From: Curvibacter sp. AEP1-3
Lineage (GTDB): Bacteria; Pseudomonadota; Gammaproteobacteria; Burkholderiales; Burkholderiaceae_C
Assembly (NCBI RefSeq): GCF_002163715.1
Contig: NZ_CP015698.1
Coordinates: 4,291,674 to 4,355,673, forward strand
DNA: 64,000 bases
Direction: 5' to 3'
Position numbers and translations under genes: made by a program. Under the pieces are notes generated by a model. It ran no database searches, was not told the origin of the DNA, and saw only the letters and a program-made list of their open reading frames with translations. The number at the start of each line of letters is the position of its first letter. Position 1 is the stretch's first letter. This document shows positions 46,263 to 55,062 of the stretch, piece after piece.

Positions 46263-46996
46263 AAACCATGCCCGCCGTTCTGGTGGTCGAAGATGAATCG
46301 GCCATTGCTGAGTTGATAGCAGTGAATCTTAGGCATAACGGGTTCCGGCCTCGTTGGGCTATGGACAGTGACTCTGCGCAGCGCGAGATCGATGCGGGCG
46401 TGCCTGATTTGATCCTTCTGGACTGGATGTTGCCCGGCGAAAGCGGCTTGACCTTGGCCAAGCGCTGGCGCTCTGATCCAAGGACCAAAGAGGTCCCCAT
46501 CATCATGCTCACAGCCCGTGGGGATGAGGCGGATCGGGTTGCCGGCTTGGACGCAGGGGCGGATGATTACATTGCGAAACCGTTTTCCACGAAGGAGTTG
46601 CTGGCCCGTGTACGCGCAGTCTTGCGCCGCCGTACGCCGGAAAGCACCGGCGAAGCGCTGACTATCGCCGGCTTGACCCTGGACCCCGCCACGCATCGCG
46701 TGTCCTTCGAAGAAACCGCCCTCAAGCTGGGGCCCACAGAGTTCAAGCTGTTGCATTACCTTATGGGACATGCTGAGCGGGTGCATAGCCGGGCGCAACT
46801 GCTTGACAACGTCTGGGGCGATCATGTCTACATCGAAGAGCGAACTGTGGATGTGCACGTCAAACGTTTACGTGAAGCTTTGGCGCACGCCGGTTCCATG
46901 GTGGAGACGGTGCGCGGTGCAGGCTATCGCTTGACGGCAAAGCCAGCCATTCCGGTTCAAACTGTTGTGCAGACTGCTGCCCGGGCAAGCGCCTGA
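46259..46996 (+). CDS. phoB: Phosphate response regulator PhoB
   Basis: This OmpR-family activator binds Pho boxes when phosphorylated. The 245-residue product has a receiver domain (VVEDESAIAEL acidic pair, phospho-acceptor Asp in LILLDWMLPGESG, Thr in IIMLTARG, Lys in DDYIAKPFS). The C-terminal winged helix (about 135-230) has recognition-helix region ERTVDVHVKRLREAL. It is the predicted regulator of the five Pho-box sites described in this window. phoR follows by 17 bases. Confidence 0.96.
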   Translation: MKTMPAVLVVEDESAIAELIAVNLRHNGFRPRWAMDSDSAQREIDAGVPDLILLDWMLPGESGLTLAKRWRSDPRTKEVPIIMLTARGDEADRVAGLDAGADDYIAKPFSTKELLARVRAVLRRRTPESTGEALTIAGLTLDPATHRVSFEETALKLGPTEFKLLHYLMGHAERVHSRAQLLDNVWGDHVYIEERTVDVHVKRLREALAHAGSMVETVRGAGYRLTAKPAIPVQTVVQTAARASA

Positions 46997-47013
46997 GCGA
47001 TTACAGTTCACGA

Positions 47014-48336
47014 ATGTTTTTTCGAGTTCTGTCGTTCCTGCTTTTGCAGGCGCTGGGGGCTGTCCTCGGCTATCTGCTTGCCGGTAAGTATTCTCCCGTC
47101 TGGGGTGCTGTAGTCGGCATTCTTGTGGGCAGTTTTCTCTGGTTATTGATCGATGCGGTGCGTGGTGCGAAGCTCATGCGCTGGCTGCAGTCGGGCGAGT
47201 CCACGGAGTTGACCCTCGGGTATGGCTTCTGGAATGAGGTGGCAGACCGCACGCGCCGTCAGATGCGTTCCCGCGAGCGTCGCGTGGCCGAAGGTGAAAC
47301 CAAGCTCCAGGATTTTTTGGCTGCGCTGCAAGCCTCTCCGAACGGTGTTGTTCTGCTGGATGCAAACGGTCGCATCGAATGGTTTAACCAGATGGCAGGG
47401 CAGCACTTCGGCTTTGATGCTCGTCGTGACATGCTTCAGCATTTCGGGAATCTGGTTCGCGACCCTGGTTTCGCTACCTATTATTCCGGTCAGGATTTCT
47501 CACACGGCCTGGTGATGCCGGGTCGCGAAAGCACAGGTTCGAAGCCTGTGCGTTTGTCTGTGCACCTACATCCCTACGGGGAGGGGCGCAACCTCTTGCT
47601 GTCCCGTGACATTACGGCCCTGGAGCAGGCGGAGGCCATGCGCAGGGATTTCGTGGCCAATGTGTCTCACGAAATCCGTACGCCCTTGACGGTGCTCGCT
47701 GGTTTTGTTGAAACCCTGCAGACGCTTCCCCTGGATGAGTCTGAGCGGCAGAGCTACCTGAATTTGATGTCCCAGCAAGCGACGCGCATGCAGAGTCTTG
47801 TCAACGACTTGTTGACGCTTTCCCGCTTGGAGGGGAGCCCTGCGCCTTCAGGCTCAGATCTCGTGGACATGGTGCAGCTGTTGCAGCAGTGCAAGCAGGA
47901 AGCCCACAACCTGTCGTCGTTGGTCTGGGGCAAGCCTCAGGATATCCAGTTTCTGGTGTCGGATGCCGTGGCGGTCACCGGTTCACCGTCTGAATTGCAC
48001 AGTGCAGTATTCAATTTGATCGGCAATGCCATCCGTTACACACCGGCAGATAAGAGTATCCGGGTCCATTGGCATAAAACGGCTGAAGGCGAAGGCGAAC
48101 TATCGGTCCAAGATACGGGGCCGGGAATCGCGCCTGAACATATACCTCGCTTGACCGAGCGGTTTTACCGGGTCGACAGAAGCCGCTCGAGGGATACGGG
48201 AGGCACGGGGCTGGGTCTTGCTATTGTCAAACACGTGGCACAGCGCCATGGTGCTGAATTGCTGATTGAAAGCATTCCCGGACGGGGCTCTACCTTCACC
48301 CTGCGGTTCAGGGCGGCACGCGTCCGCCCTCAATAG
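47014..48336 (+). CDS. phoR: Phosphate sensor histidine kinase PhoR
   Basis: The 440-residue inner-membrane kinase phosphorylates PhoB. It has two N-terminal hydrophobic helices (about 3-22 and 28-48) with almost no periplasmic part, a PAS domain (about 95-190), the H-box FVANVSHEIRTPLTVL, the N-box LIGNAIRYTP, and G-boxes DTGPGIAPEHIPRLTERFYR and GTGLGLAIVKHV. Lack of a large sensor domain fits signalling through Pst/PhoU. Confidence 0.95.
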   Translation: MFFRVLSFLLLQALGAVLGYLLAGKYSPVWGAVVGILVGSFLWLLIDAVRGAKLMRWLQSGESTELTLGYGFWNEVADRTRRQMRSRERRVAEGETKLQDFLAALQASPNGVVLLDANGRIEWFNQMAGQHFGFDARRDMLQHFGNLVRDPGFATYYSGQDFSHGLVMPGRESTGSKPVRLSVHLHPYGEGRNLLLSRDITALEQAEAMRRDFVANVSHEIRTPLTVLAGFVETLQTLPLDESERQSYLNLMSQQATRMQSLVNDLLTLSRLEGSPAPSGSDLVDMVQLLQQCKQEAHNLSSLVWGKPQDIQFLVSDAVAVTGSPSELHSAVFNLIGNAIRYTPADKSIRVHWHKTAEGEGELSVQDTGPGIAPEHIPRLTERFYRVDRSRSRDTGGTGLGLAIVKHVAQRHGAELLIESIPGRGSTFTLRFRAARVRPQ

Positions 48337-48364
48337 GTCCTAGGTTCGCCAAGGTTCCGGGCGT

Positions 48365-50068
48365 TTAGCGGCGCTTCATGATCCAGAACATTTCCGAGTT
48401 GGCCACAGGGTGCTGCACCAAAGTGTGCGGTGCCCATACTGATCGGTCGACGATGGATGCAATTTCGGAGTTGGCTCCCGGTTCTGTCAGCAGCCATTCG
48501 CATGCTGCGGCTTCAGTGGTGGGGCGCAGATTGAGCTGACCGTACCACTGGAGCGCCGCAATTTGCGCGGTATCGAGGTTCAGCACTTGGGCACATTGGT
48601 CACGGGCAACAATTTGTGTCGCTTGCCGCACCATGGTGCGCGCGCTTTGCGCATAGTCCAGCAAGGGCATCCACAAGGTCATCAACAATAGCCAGCAGAG
48701 GGACGCCCCGCTAGCGGGAAGCACCAGGCTTTTCCAGATCGCTGCGCGATGACGTCCCGCCCGCCACCGAACCAACCATCCCCAGGCCAAAGTGGCACCC
48801 AACGCAAACAAGAAGGGCAGTATCTGGAAGCTCGCCTCATAGCCCGGTGCCAAGCGGGCCACATTCGCTGCCGGCTGCGGTGGGGTGCCGGTTTGCATCG
48901 CAATCCAAACGACCCAGATGATCACTCCACACCCTGTAAAGAACAGCAAGGTGAACCAGTCGATCAATGCCGCAACTTGTCTGCGTAGGGTAGGCAATGC
49001 AAAGGCAGCCATGGCAGAGAAAGCGGGGAGTGCCAATAGCAAAGTCCGATCCGGAGCTCCTGAGAGCAGCATGGTGCCTACGCTGGTCACGATAAACCAA
49101 GATGGCAACGAGAGGTGCCGGCTGATGTTCAGATTGAACAACTGCTTGCGCCAACGCCAGACACTGTAAAGCGCCAAGGGCCAGGCAGGCCATGTGAACC
49201 AGAGGAGTAATTGAATGTGTCCATTCCAATAGGCCCAAGTCAGGGCGGGCCACTCCACCTTCCAACTCCAAAGTCCCAGCTTCCAAGCAAAGACGGCAGT
49301 GATGACGGAGACCGTCGCGAGGCCTATGGCTTCGAGGGTGATGTAGCTTTTGACTGCGTCATTTCCTGCACCCGTGCGTTTGTCCATGGCGTGAATGCAA
49401 GCGCCGCCCATCCCGAACATTAGTGACAGGGCAGGTGCCCCGCTCAAAGCCAAGCCGGCTAGTCCCAAGACTGCACTGACGTAGGGTCCAGTGCGGTGGT
49501 AGGGAAGTGCGCTGAGCGCAAAAAACAGGAGCGCGCTGAATCCCAGTTGCGCGAGTGCAGGTGTGGTTTCGTGTCCGAGTTGCGCCAGACCCAGGGATGC
49601 CAAAAATGCCAATAGGCCTCCATCTGCCATGGCTCGCGCATAGTCGGTAGGTTTGGCTTCTCCGCCGAACGCGAAAGCGACTGGCTGGGCTGCAGGAGTG
49701 CGCGCGAGGTAATAGCTGCCGTACCAAGTTCCGACAAAAGCCAATGTCAACAAGAGCGCAAAGGGAACCCGAACCCAGAAGTCTGCCGGCCATCCTGCTG
49801 GTGTCCAATTCAAGACCAAGGCTCCAATCCAGTAAGGGAGGAGTGCAGGGAAATCCGGCTTGATGCCGAGTAGCGTCGGGTGGATCCAGGATGCGTCCCC
49901 GCGTGCGAGCGCTGCCATGAATCCCAGAGCGCTTAAGTCGGCTGTCCGCCATGCATCACGACCGATAAAGCCTGCACCGATAAAGGCCAGACACAACAGA
50001 ATCAGTGCGGGACGCGGGAGGCGCCTGACAGAGGCTTGCGCAACGATGGCGGGGTTCGGTAGGTTCAC
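48365..50068 (-). CDS. Polytopic membrane protein, possible GT-C glycosyltransferase
   Basis: The 567-residue protein has about twelve hydrophobic helices. An acidic/aromatic first loop (FIGRDAWRTADLSALGFM) and a Trp/Asn-rich amphipathic stretch resemble the ArnT/PMT-type GT-C fold, and the C-terminal about 110 residues are soluble and probably periplasmic (QCAQVLNLDTAQIAALQWYG). No catalytic residue can be assigned safely. It stands alone, convergent with phoR, with the rpmE2 terminator upstream. Substrate unknown. Confidence 0.6.
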   Translation of the reverse strand: MNLPNPAIVAQASVRRLPRPALILLCLAFIGAGFIGRDAWRTADLSALGFMAALARGDASWIHPTLLGIKPDFPALLPYWIGALVLNWTPAGWPADFWVRVPFALLLTLAFVGTWYGSYYLARTPAAQPVAFAFGGEAKPTDYARAMADGGLLAFLASLGLAQLGHETTPALAQLGFSALLFFALSALPYHRTGPYVSAVLGLAGLALSGAPALSLMFGMGGACIHAMDKRTGAGNDAVKSYITLEAIGLATVSVITAVFAWKLGLWSWKVEWPALTWAYWNGHIQLLLWFTWPAWPLALYSVWRWRKQLFNLNISRHLSLPSWFIVTSVGTMLLSGAPDRTLLLALPAFSAMAAFALPTLRRQVAALIDWFTLLFFTGCGVIIWVVWIAMQTGTPPQPAANVARLAPGYEASFQILPFLFALGATLAWGWLVRWRAGRHRAAIWKSLVLPASGASLCWLLLMTLWMPLLDYAQSARTMVRQATQIVARDQCAQVLNLDTAQIAALQWYGQLNLRPTTEAAACEWLLTEPGANSEIASIVDRSVWAPHTLVQHPVANSEMFWIMKRR

Positions 50069-50096
50069 GCGGATCAGTGGGGAAACAGGTTTAAAT

Positions 50097-50132
50097 CAAA
50101 AAAAAAGCAGCCCGGGATTCCGTGCTGCTTTT
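50097..50132 (-). terminator. Rho-independent terminator of rpmE2
   Basis: The stem AAAAGCAGC (50103-50111) / GCTGCTTTT (50124-50132) with a 12-base loop is followed on the minus strand by a run of T (forward A-run 50098-50106). It lies 32 bases past the rpmE2 stop. Confidence 0.9.
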
Positions 50133-50163
50133 ATACCAACCCAGGCCGGAGCCTGAACTGAGA

Positions 50164-50421
50164 TTACTTCGCTGCGGTCTTGCCGAAACGGTTGCGGAAT
50201 TTTTCCACGCGTCCGCCCATGTTGTCCACCGACTTTTGCGTGCCGGTGTAGAAAGGGTGGGATTCGCTGGTGGTATCCAACTTGAAGAGTGGCAGCTCGC
50301 GGCCGTCTTCCATCTTGATCATTTCCTTGGTGTTTGCGCAAGAACGTGTCACGAACTTGAAACCGTTGGACATGTCCTGGAAGCAAACTTCGCGGTAGTT
50401 GGGGTGAATGCCTTCTTTCAT
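50164..50421 (-). CDS. rpmE2: 50S ribosomal protein L31, type B
   Basis: The 85-residue product ([20 protein letters not shown] start, [26 protein letters not shown] end) has the type-B length and lacks the CxxC zinc pairs of type A, so it should be zinc-independent. The second ATG (50421) is used because GGAG sits 6 bases before it, overlapping the first ATG (50433). Confidence 0.95.
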   Translation of the reverse strand: MKEGIHPNYREVCFQDMSNGFKFVTRSCANTKEMIKMEDGRELPLFKLDTTSESHPFYTGTQKSVDNMGGRVEKFRNRFGKTAAK

Positions 50422-50512
50422 ACTCTTCTCCATCAGTTGCGCTAGCCGCGCCGGTCCTTGCGCAAACCCTGCGCAATATAAAAACTCGGCGTACTTGTCG
50501 CGAAAACCCTAA

Positions 50513-50518
50513 ATTATA
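50513..50518 (-). promoter_or_regulatory. Candidate -10 element of rpmE2
   Basis: A perfect TATAAT on the minus strand in the 109-base rho-rpmE2 gap, 12 bases past the rho stop. The matching -35 would fall inside the rho coding end and is not convincing. Confidence 0.4.
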
Positions 50519-50530
50519 GCTTAGTCCGAA

Positions 50531-51796
50531 TCAGCCGCCCCGACGCATCATGTCGAAGAACTCGCTGTTGTTCTTGGTGGCACGCATTTGCTTGAGCACC
50601 ATTTCCATGGATTCGATTTCGTCCATGTTGTAGAGGAACTGTCGCAGGATGCGGGTCTTTTGCAGAATTTCCGGCTGCAACAGCAATTCTTCGCGGCGGG
50701 TACCACTGCGGTTCAGCTGGATAGAAGGGAATATCCGCTTTTCGTACAGGCGACGGTCCAAATGCACTTCGCTGTTGCCGGTGCCCTTGAACTCTTCAAA
50801 AATCACTTCGTCCATACGGCTGCCGGTATCCACCAGTGCGGTCGCAATGATGGTGAGTGAGCCGCCTTCTTCGACGTTACGGGCCGCACCCAGGAATCGT
50901 TTGGGGCGCTGCAACGCATTCGCATCCACACCACCGGTCAACACTTTTCCGGAAGATGGAACCACGTTGTTGTAGGCCCGGGCCAGACGGGTGATGGAGT
51001 CCAGCAGGATCACCACGTCTTTTTTGAGCTCTACCAAACGCTTGGCACGCTCGATCACCATTTCGGCTACGTGAACGTGACGCGCAGCGGGTTCGTCGAA
51101 GGTGGAGGCAATTACCTCGCCTTTGACGGTGCGCTGCATTTCGGTCACTTCTTCGGGGCGCTCATCGACCAGCAGCACCATCATGTGGCTGTCGGGGTAG
51201 TTGGCAGAAATCGCATGGGCGATGTGCTGCATCATCACGGTCTTGCCACTCTTGGGCGGGGCGACCAGCAGGGCGCGCTGGCCTTTGCCGATAGGGGCAA
51301 TGATGTCAATGACCCGGCCGGTGATGTTTTCGTCGGTCTTGAGGCCATCTTGCTCCAAGCGCATTTGCACCTTGGGGAACAAGGGGGTCAAGTTTTCAAA
51401 CATGACCTTGTGCTTGTTGCCTTCAGGCGGTCCGCCGTTTACCTTGTCCAACTTGTTCAGCGCAAAGTAACGCTCACCGTCTTTCGGTGTGCGGACTTCA
51501 CCTTCAATCATGTCCCCGGTGTGCAGGTTGAAGCGGCGCACCTGGCTGGGGCTGATGTAGATGTCGTCCGTGCTGGCGGTGTAGCTGGTATCGGGACTAC
51601 GTAGAAAGCCGAAGCCGTCCGGCAGGATTTCCAGCACGCCGTCGGCAATGATCTGCTCGCCGGCACGGGCCCGTTTCTTGATGATTGCGAACATCAGCTC
51701 CTGCTTGCGCATGCGGCCGGTGTTTTCAATCTCAAGTTCTTCTGCTTGCTTGAGCACTTCGGACACGTGCAGTGCTTTGAGTTCGTTTAAATGCAT
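50531..51796 (-). CDS. rho: Transcription termination factor Rho
   Basis: This hexameric RNA helicase ends untranslated transcripts. The 421-residue product has the N-terminal helical domain ([15 protein letters not shown]), the primary RNA-binding OB fold ([15 protein letters not shown]), Walker [14 protein letters not shown], Walker [14 protein letters not shown], and the Q/R-loops before RKFFDMMRR-like C-terminus. It follows trxA with a 220-base gap, room for the autoregulated leader typical of rho. Confidence 0.97.
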   Translation of the reverse strand: MHLNELKALHVSEVLKQAEELEIENTGRMRKQELMFAIIKKRARAGEQIIADGVLEILPDGFGFLRSPDTSYTASTDDIYISPSQVRRFNLHTGDMIEGEVRTPKDGERYFALNKLDKVNGGPPEGNKHKVMFENLTPLFPKVQMRLEQDGLKTDENITGRVIDIIAPIGKGQRALLVAPPKSGKTVMMQHIAHAISANYPDSHMMVLLVDERPEEVTEMQRTVKGEVIASTFDEPAARHVHVAEMVIERAKRLVELKKDVVILLDSITRLARAYNNVVPSSGKVLTGGVDANALQRPKRFLGAARNVEEGGSLTIIATALVDTGSRMDEVIFEEFKGTGNSEVHLDRRLYEKRIFPSIQLNRSGTRREELLLQPEILQKTRILRQFLYNMDEIESMEMVLKQMRATKNNSEFFDMMRRGG

Positions 51797-51973
51797 GGAG
51801 TGGGTCCCGTCAGGGCGTTAACCGGAAATCGGCAAGGAAACCAGGGTTGGTTCGAAAAATTCAGGGGAGTGGGGGTTGAGGCAAGACCGTGTGCTTGGCC
51901 TCGGTGTCCTGAGCCTGATCTGGCTGACCGCCTTCAATCCGGCGGGTGAACACAAATATTATGACAGGAAATT

Positions 51974-52000
51974 GCGACCGTGCTGCAGTGTCACGGTCGC
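51974..52000 (-). terminator. Hairpin downstream of trxA
   Basis: A 9-bp perfect stem GCGACCGTG / CACGGTCGC with a 9-base loop, 17 bases after the trxA stop. On the minus strand it is followed by AATTTCCTG, a weak U-tract, so termination may be partial. A CATAAT -10-like element lies just beyond it toward rho. Apart from these, the trxA-rho gap shows nothing. Confidence 0.55.
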
Positions 52001-52016
52001 TGGGGCGAAAGGCGGA

Positions 52017-52349
52017 TCAGGCCAGTTGCTGGTCGATGAAGGCAGTGAGTTGCGCTTTGCTCAGTGCGCCTACCTTGGTAGCAGCCAATTGACCGTCCTT
52101 GAACAACATCAATGTTGGGATACCACGGATACCGAACTTGGCTGGAATGTCGCGGTTTTCGTCCACATTCATCTTGGCGATCTGCAACTTGCCCTCGTAG
52201 GTAGCAGACACTTCGTCCAGAATGGGCGCGATCATTTTGCAGGGGCCGCACCACTCAGCCCAGTAGTCCACCAGGATGGGTTGCGCAGACTGCAATACAT
52301 CGGCTTCAAATGTGGCGTCGGTGACGTGTTTGATGAGTTCGCTGGCCAT
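52017..52349 (-). CDS. trxA: Thioredoxin 1
   Basis: This is the general cytosolic dithiol reductant, also a reductant for LMW-PTP-type arsenate reductases such as the one at 29165. The 110-residue protein has the active site [13 protein letters not shown] (Cys33-Cys36 region), the cis-Pro loop [11 protein letters not shown], and the usual C-terminal helix. It is divergent from the AddB-like gene and upstream of rho, as in E. coli. Confidence 0.96.
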   Translation of the reverse strand: MASELIKHVTDATFEADVLQSAQPILVDYWAEWCGPCKMIAPILDEVSATYEGKLQIAKMNVDENRDIPAKFGIRGIPTLMLFKDGQLAATKVGALSKAQLTAFIDQQLA

Positions 52350-52395
52350 GGAGTTTCCTTTGGAAGAGTGCTAATGCAGCTAAAGTTGCGGCATT

Positions 52396-55062
52396 GTGAC
52401 AGAAACCAAGCCCCCCCACGACGCCCCGCAAACTATCGCTGGCATAGCCAAAAGCGATGCAGCCCGGGGGCTGCGGGCCTTTGCTTATGCGCCAAGTCAT
52501 CCTGCGATGGCCTTGTGGTCAGCACCCGGCAGTGGGTTGATGGTTCGGCTTCAGCGCTGGATCGCTGATTCCGGCGCCCACCCCGGCCGCACGCTGGTGT
52601 TGCTGCCCTATGCCCAACTTCTGCCCTTGGCACGCCGAGTGTGGTCAGACCTTCATCCGCAGGGTTTTTCTCCCCGGTTCGAAACCACCTCGAATTGGCT
52701 GGCATCCATCTCTGCGCGCAGCCTTCAAGCCACCGACATTAGCCATGACATGGCGCTGGATACGCTCACCGCTCAACATCTGTTGGCTCAGGCAGGCATG
52801 GGGGCGCAATCTTCACTTGCTGGCCTGTTAGCGGAAACAGCGCAACAACTCGCCCCGTGGGCCGCAGCTGCAGGTCCGCAGGGGCGCGGGGAATGGGCCT
52901 CGCAGGCCCGCGCTGCCGTGTCGGTGGGCATGGAAAGCCAAGCGCTTGCTTGGGAGGCCAAGGTCGCCCGGGTCGCTGTGGAATGGGCGGCGGTGTCTTC
53001 CTATTCCACCGACGCGTTGTTTGATGCAGAGGTATTGGAAGCTTGGGATTCTGTAGCCTTGGTGCAAGGGCTGGCCTCCGACCCGGTTTCCGGCGCGCTC
53101 AAGGCGCATTGGGGTAGCAAGGCGGAGTTATTTCGGTTGGATGACGTCGAACCCCATACAGGCAACGCGTTGAACTTGGCGTTAGAGCATTTGCATTTTC
53201 ATACTTGCGCGGATGCTGAAGACGAAGCCCAGCGGGCAGTGGCATGTGCCATCTCGCATGTGGCGGCAGACCGTTATCCACTTGCCCTGGTGTCGTCCGA
53301 CCGCGCACTGACGCGCCGTGTGCGTGCCATGCTGGAGTCTGCAGGTATTGCCATGCGGGATGAGAACGGCTGGAAGCTCTCCACCAGCCGCGCCGGAGCC
53401 GCACTGATGGCCTTGCTGCGAGCGGCCGTTTGGAATGCCAGCACGGATGCCGTGTTGAATGCGTTCAAGCAGGCTCCAGCCTTTGCTGCGGACCTACAGG
53501 CTCTGGAGCAGGCCCTGCGCAAAGAGCAAGTGCGCGACTGGCGCCATGTGTCCGGCTGCAAACCCGTCAAGGACTCAGAGACATTGCGCGCCATGTGTGC
53601 CCGTATCGATCACGTGCGCATTGAGTTGAGTGGCAGCCGCCCCTTGCCCGCATGGTTGGCACGCATGCAGGCCGTGTTGCAGAACTGTGGCTGGTGGGAG
53701 TCCTTGCAGGCCGATGAGGCCGGAGCCATGGCCTTGGGTGCGCTGCGCTTGACCCCACCAGAGCCGCAAGCTTGGGCAGACTATATGGACGCTGCCTTGT
53801 GGGCGGGTACCCGCATGGACCTGAGCGCTTTTTCGTCTTGGGTGAATCAAGTGCTGGAGGCGCACAGCTTTCAACCCGCTTATCCGGATGAGGAACAAGT
53901 CGTCATTCTACCCATGAGCCAGATGCTGGCCCGCCCCTTTGCCGCCGTGGTGTTGGCCGGCTGCGACGAGGTGCGTTTGAATCCGTCCCCAGAGCCGGCA
54001 GGCATTTGGACTCCCGCGCAGCGTGCGGCACTGGGCATGCCCTCACGCGCTGAATTGGAGTCCCGTCTGCGCGCATCCTGGCGCCAGGCCTTGCAGGCGC
54101 CAGCGGTCGAGGTACTGTGGCGCAGCAGTGACGACACCGGTGAACACATCGCGGCCAGCCCGCTGGTGCAGTGGTTGCGCCTGCAACCCGGTGTGGCAGA
54201 GGTGCAGGCGAGTGATCCACGAACATCCAGGCAGGTCATGCCCGCGACTGTGCTCCCGCCTCAGCCGCCCGGTGACCGCATTCCGGTGCGTCAACTATCA
54301 GCCAGTGCCTACGAGGATTTGCGCACTTGCCCCTACCGCTTTTTTGCGCTACGGCAACTCGGTCTCAAGCCGGTGGACGAGTTGGAGTCCGATGTGGACA
54401 AGCGGGACTTCGGGCTCTGGCTGCATGCGGTGCTGCAGGAGTTTCACAGCGCTTTGCAGACAGAGCCTTTGAGCGGGCTTGAGCCGCGCAGCGCCTTGTT
54501 GGAAGCTTGCGCAACTTCCGTTACCGCATCCATGGGATTGCCCGATGGCGAGTTTTTGCCCTTCGCCGCAGCGTGGCCCAACGTCCGCGACGGCTACTTG
54601 CAGTGGCTGGAAAAGCACGAGGCCCAGGGCTGGACCTATGCCAGTGGCGAAACCTCGCATACCCAGCCGGTTGGCAGCGTCACGCTCATGGGGCGCATTG
54701 ACCGTACGGATACGGGCACCGATGGAGCGACCATGGTGCTGGACTACAAGACCGAGCCTTCGGCCAAAACCAAAGAGCGGGTCAAGAACCCGCTGGAGGA
54801 CACGCAGATCGCCTTTTACGCGGCGCTGCTGCCCCACGACACCTTGCAGGCCGCCTATATCAACGTGGGCGAGCGGGACGGGACTGTGCCCGTAGAGCAA
54901 AAAGACATTGTGCTGGCCCGTGACGCCTTGGTGGAGGGTATTGCCTCTGACATGGCCCGCCTGGCGGCCGGAGAGCCCTTGCCCGCGCTGGGGGATGGCG
55001 TGGCCTGTGACTACTGCCAGGCGCGTGGCTTGTGCCGCAAAGATTTCTGGAGCGCGCCATGA
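52396..55062 (+). CDS. AddB-like subunit of a helicase-nuclease (PD-(D/E)XK)
   Basis: It is a partner of AddA in double-strand-break end resection. Of 888 residues, the N-terminal UvrD-like region lacks a usable P-loop (around SAPGSGLMVRL there is no Lys), so it is probably an inactive helicase. The C-terminal nuclease domain has LDYKT (about residue 783). The four cysteines of the AddB 4Fe-4S cluster (TCPYRFF, about 645; CDYCQARGLC, about 871-880) clamp it. The start is GTG 52396. It overlaps addA by 4 bases. Confidence 0.85.
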   Translation: MTETKPPHDAPQTIAGIAKSDAARGLRAFAYAPSHPAMALWSAPGSGLMVRLQRWIADSGAHPGRTLVLLPYAQLLPLARRVWSDLHPQGFSPRFETTSNWLASISARSLQATDISHDMALDTLTAQHLLAQAGMGAQSSLAGLLAETAQQLAPWAAAAGPQGRGEWASQARAAVSVGMESQALAWEAKVARVAVEWAAVSSYSTDALFDAEVLEAWDSVALVQGLASDPVSGALKAHWGSKAELFRLDDVEPHTGNALNLALEHLHFHTCADAEDEAQRAVACAISHVAADRYPLALVSSDRALTRRVRAMLESAGIAMRDENGWKLSTSRAGAALMALLRAAVWNASTDAVLNAFKQAPAFAADLQALEQALRKEQVRDWRHVSGCKPVKDSETLRAMCARIDHVRIELSGSRPLPAWLARMQAVLQNCGWWESLQADEAGAMALGALRLTPPEPQAWADYMDAALWAGTRMDLSAFSSWVNQVLEAHSFQPAYPDEEQVVILPMSQMLARPFAAVVLAGCDEVRLNPSPEPAGIWTPAQRAALGMPSRAELESRLRASWRQALQAPAVEVLWRSSDDTGEHIAASPLVQWLRLQPGVAEVQASDPRTSRQVMPATVLPPQPPGDRIPVRQLSASAYEDLRTCPYRFFALRQLGLKPVDELESDVDKRDFGLWLHAVLQEFHSALQTEPLSGLEPRSALLEACATSVTASMGLPDGEFLPFAAAWPNVRDGYLQWLEKHEAQGWTYASGETSHTQPVGSVTLMGRIDRTDTGTDGATMVLDYKTEPSAKTKERVKNPLEDTQIAFYAALLPHDTLQAAYINVGERDGTVPVEQKDIVLARDALVEGIASDMARLAAGEPLPALGDGVACDYCQARGLCRKDFWSAP

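Noticed and set aside
46300-46326. GAGTTGATAGCAGT in phoB as a repeat end.
   Set aside because: The encoded AELIAVNLRHNGF is standard PhoB and the core of the repeat is absent.
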